The notes beneath the pieces are model-generated. The model was not told where the DNA came from. It saw only the letters and a list, made by a program, of their open reading frames with translations, and did not search any database. Positions 61,851 through 64,000 of a DNA stretch of 64,000 bases are shown here, piece by piece. Made by a program: the position numbers and the translations under genes. Each line of letters opens with the position of its first letter. Positions within the stretch are counted from its first letter, which is position 1. This stretch comes from Undaria pinnatifida (taxonomy: Eukaryota > Sar > Phaeophyceae > Laminariales > Alariaceae), in NCBI GenBank assembly GCA_012845835.1, contig JABAKD010000013.1:9241128-9305127 (forward strand), written 5' to 3'.

Positions 61851-63394
61851 CGTTGCCTTGGCCTGCGTCTCATACCTATTTTTGGGGGACTCCAGAGGGA
61901 AGAATTGACCAGTAACAGCAGTAGCGACGTTTACGACATCGGCCGTTTGAAGCATCGCGGGCTGCTTGGATATTGGCAGTATATTTCGTGTCCGAACTGC
62001 AGCATTAATAGTACAACAAAGATGCACGACATGATTGATCCCGTTCGAACTGCTGCGCACCGACGGAGACGGTGGACAATATCGCATCAATCATCTCGTT
62101 GGTCGATATTCTTTAACAAGGTCCATGAGGGTTAACCGCGATCGCCGTTCCCTCGGTACATACAGGTGTCGATCGTTTCGTACCTTGGCAGCTGGACTTC
62201 CTGGTTGCTCAGTCAGGCCCGAGACCGGCGGTGAATTTTCTACACGTCAGGTGTGTGTACGTAGATGCCCTGAGTGACGCGCAACAGGCAGATAAATGTA
62301 AACTCAACATGGTGTCCAGCACCCGGAAGGCGTGCTTGGAACAGAAAAGACGGCTTCGATCAACTTTGAAAGCGAGACCAGAAGGCTCACGCAGCATTTT
62401 GAAAATTTAACACCCTTACAGCTCAGAGTTGTACAGCCCAATGCACAGCAGATACGTCAAGAAAACGGCATTTTTTAGGGTGTCGTCAGTGATAACTTTT
62501 AGGAGATCCCACACTAAAATTAGTATATTTACGTCTAGACGGCCGTCCAGGCCTAAACTACCGTCTTATTATGGCATATTTGATACCTGGTACACAGTAT
62601 CATAGCAGAAGAAAGGTCATAAAAGAGCTCGACGAAGCCATGCTCGATACGAAACAACGCATTCCAAACATTGTTGTTATGAAAGAAGCATACTACAAAC
62701 ATTAGCCGCCGACGCAAAGCGAAGTAAACTTATTATCTTTCCGTGTGCCATCTGAAAATGTGTATAGCGCTTGTTCCGGTCATACAATGTACATACAAAG
62801 GAAACCAAGAATCTAATTACTTGAGATAAGACAACGAAGGTGTTGACCAATCCGACCGAAACGCCACAAGAAAACTATATTAAGGGTTTACTTCTGGATC
62901 GCCTGCAACAAAAGCAACACCACCAGATAGATGCTGGTACGGTAGGCAACTCCCCGGGATTTAATCCACAGGGTCAGCAGGGGATTGCAAGGAGAATATC
63001 CTATTTAACCGGGTGTTGAATTATTAATAGCAGTAGTAATTGATTGAATGTTTGCCACCTCCCTCCGTATACTAATGTATTCTCCGATGGCAACTTTAAT
63101 AATAACAAAAATAACAGTAATAGGCATAGAAGGGAGTTGGACTCTAGGCATAAGTTTTGCTTTTTCTTTTTCAGGCTTTCTTCTTTCGGGAATGGCAGGT
63201 CAAGAGAGTGATCAATGTTGAAACTCTTGCTGTACTGCACAATGTCGAAGGGCTAGAACAACAACAAATAATGCCTGGTAACAATAGTTCCTATATTTAT
63301 TAAACCACACCCAAATCTCGGCCGCGAGATCGAGAATGTCTCCGAGGAGTGGCTTTGCAAGCACGTGATATTACTGAGATCGTTCGACTGATTC

Positions 63395-63634
63395 TACGAT
63401 AGCCCCCCCCCAAAAAAAACCAGTGATTTTCTTTAACAAACGTTTCATGGCTGCTCGACAAGAGGAAGGATGCTACGACGACAGATACGTGCTTATATTT
63501 TCTTGTTTGCAAAGGTTCATCGAACGATGACGTCGGGGTGGCAAGAGGCACCGTATTTCAGGAGAATACGGTCGGGAGTCGGTTTCGAAACCGGCGATTT
63601 CGGTAAAGAAATATTGGGGTGGCGGCTACCGCAG
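63395..63634. mobile_element. TACGRTAGCCCCCC-family MITE
   Basis: TACGATAGCCCCCCCCC at left, GGCGGCTACCGCAG at right. The interior includes CATGGCTGCTCGACAAGAGG and GATGACGTCGGGGTGGCAAG. Confidence 0.62.
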
Positions 63635-63742
63635 AATGACTCGTTCGTATTATACCTCTGGGGGGGGTGAAAATTGTTTAATCGTGTCACCCCCACACTA
63701 TTGCCTACATATAGTTCTAAGAATACAACATTTTCTCCAAAA

Positions 63743-64000
63743 GACAACGACGGCATTAACAACAAGCGCGCTTCCCGCTCGCGCCCCACCTGGAACAGCC
63801 TGAGTAGCCAGCAACAGACGCTTACGAACTACAGCCAAGCGCGGCAGCTCGAGGTTGTTGCCAGCCTTGACACGGCCGAAACCAACGACAAAAAAACCGC
63901 GGGCACAGAAGCCGCAGGCAAACAAGCCGCAGAGGAGGCTTCCAGTGCTCACAGCGGCGTTAACAGGGAGATTGCTGAGACTGAGAGCGACCAGGAGATG
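63743..64000 (+). CDS. Possible coding fragment running off the window
   Basis: An 86-codon frame open to the last base, GC-rich relative to its surroundings, hydrophilic and Ala/Glu/Gln/Thr-rich (for example ETNDKKTAGTEAAGKQAAEE). An AG precedes it (CTCCAAAAG). No family recognised. It could be an exon of a neighbouring gene transcribed rightward. The opposite strand is open too, with a possible donor CCAG|GTGGGG near 63790, so the strand is not certain. Confidence 0.33.

Larger units (their letters stand above)
58973..63742. other. Region right of the TTLL start, no gene recognised
   Basis: Holds dispersed-repeat copies, the second 125-bp block, an inverted box-A pair and one MITE. Short open frames near 61815-62280 are polar and basic but have no recognised motif. 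The TTLL promoter would be here if 58972 is the start. Confidence 0.5.

Noticed and set aside
61815-62280. Overlapping + strand frames that faintly recall retrotransposon pol sequence
   Set aside because: No reverse transcriptase, integrase or chromodomain motif can be identified; resemblance is too weak.

Overview
The window is nuclear eukaryotic DNA: GC-rich exons joined by GT-AG (once apparently GC-AG) introns, with long AT-richer introns and spacers full of short inverted-repeat elements and tandem arrays. The large repeat-filled introns, poly-Gln/poly-Ala/poly-Gly runs in proteins, and an axonemal tubulin-modifying enzyme suggest a flagellated stramenopile, most likely a brown alga. That assignment is inference, not a database result.

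I can support two genes, arranged tail to tail. At the left edge, on the + strand (1-4917), is the 3' part of PEX12, the peroxisomal RING-type peroxin. Four exons join in phase and cover the second half of the protein; its start lies outside the window. On the - strand (58972 down to 6730) is one very large gene for a tubulin tyrosine ligase-like protein of the TTLL3/8 (tubulin glycylase) group. I traced about 31 exons by homology and by matching splice phase. From about 30 kb down to 6.7 kb the exons encode the catalytic ATP-grasp core and its C-terminal signature. From about 59 kb down to 30 kb they encode a low-complexity and coiled-coil N-terminal extension, where individual exon calls are less certain. 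The predicted protein is roughly 2,200-2,300 residues, with a 420-residue disordered insert inside the TTL domain. The spacer between the two stop codons is about 1.8 kb.

Almost everything else is repeat DNA inside introns. It includes: GGGTC-rich TIR elements, one with a pentamer array of about 440 bp; a family with AAGGCGGT motifs and CAGTAGGGG ends; elements ending in GCTACGATAGAGG; elements with CTACGATAGCCCCCC ends; two 0.75-kb TA-flanked mariner-like elements in opposite orientation; a 105-bp TA-flanked MITE pair; tRNA-derived A-box repeats, one set forming a long hairpin; and 10-, 18- and 51-bp minisatellites. A recurring oddity is that the 3' splice-site regions of several introns have a second, diverged copy just upstream. 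No rRNA gene, functional tRNA, CRISPR array or multi-gene pathway cluster was found. To the right of the big gene (59-64 kb) only repeats are visible, plus an open + strand reading frame running off the end.
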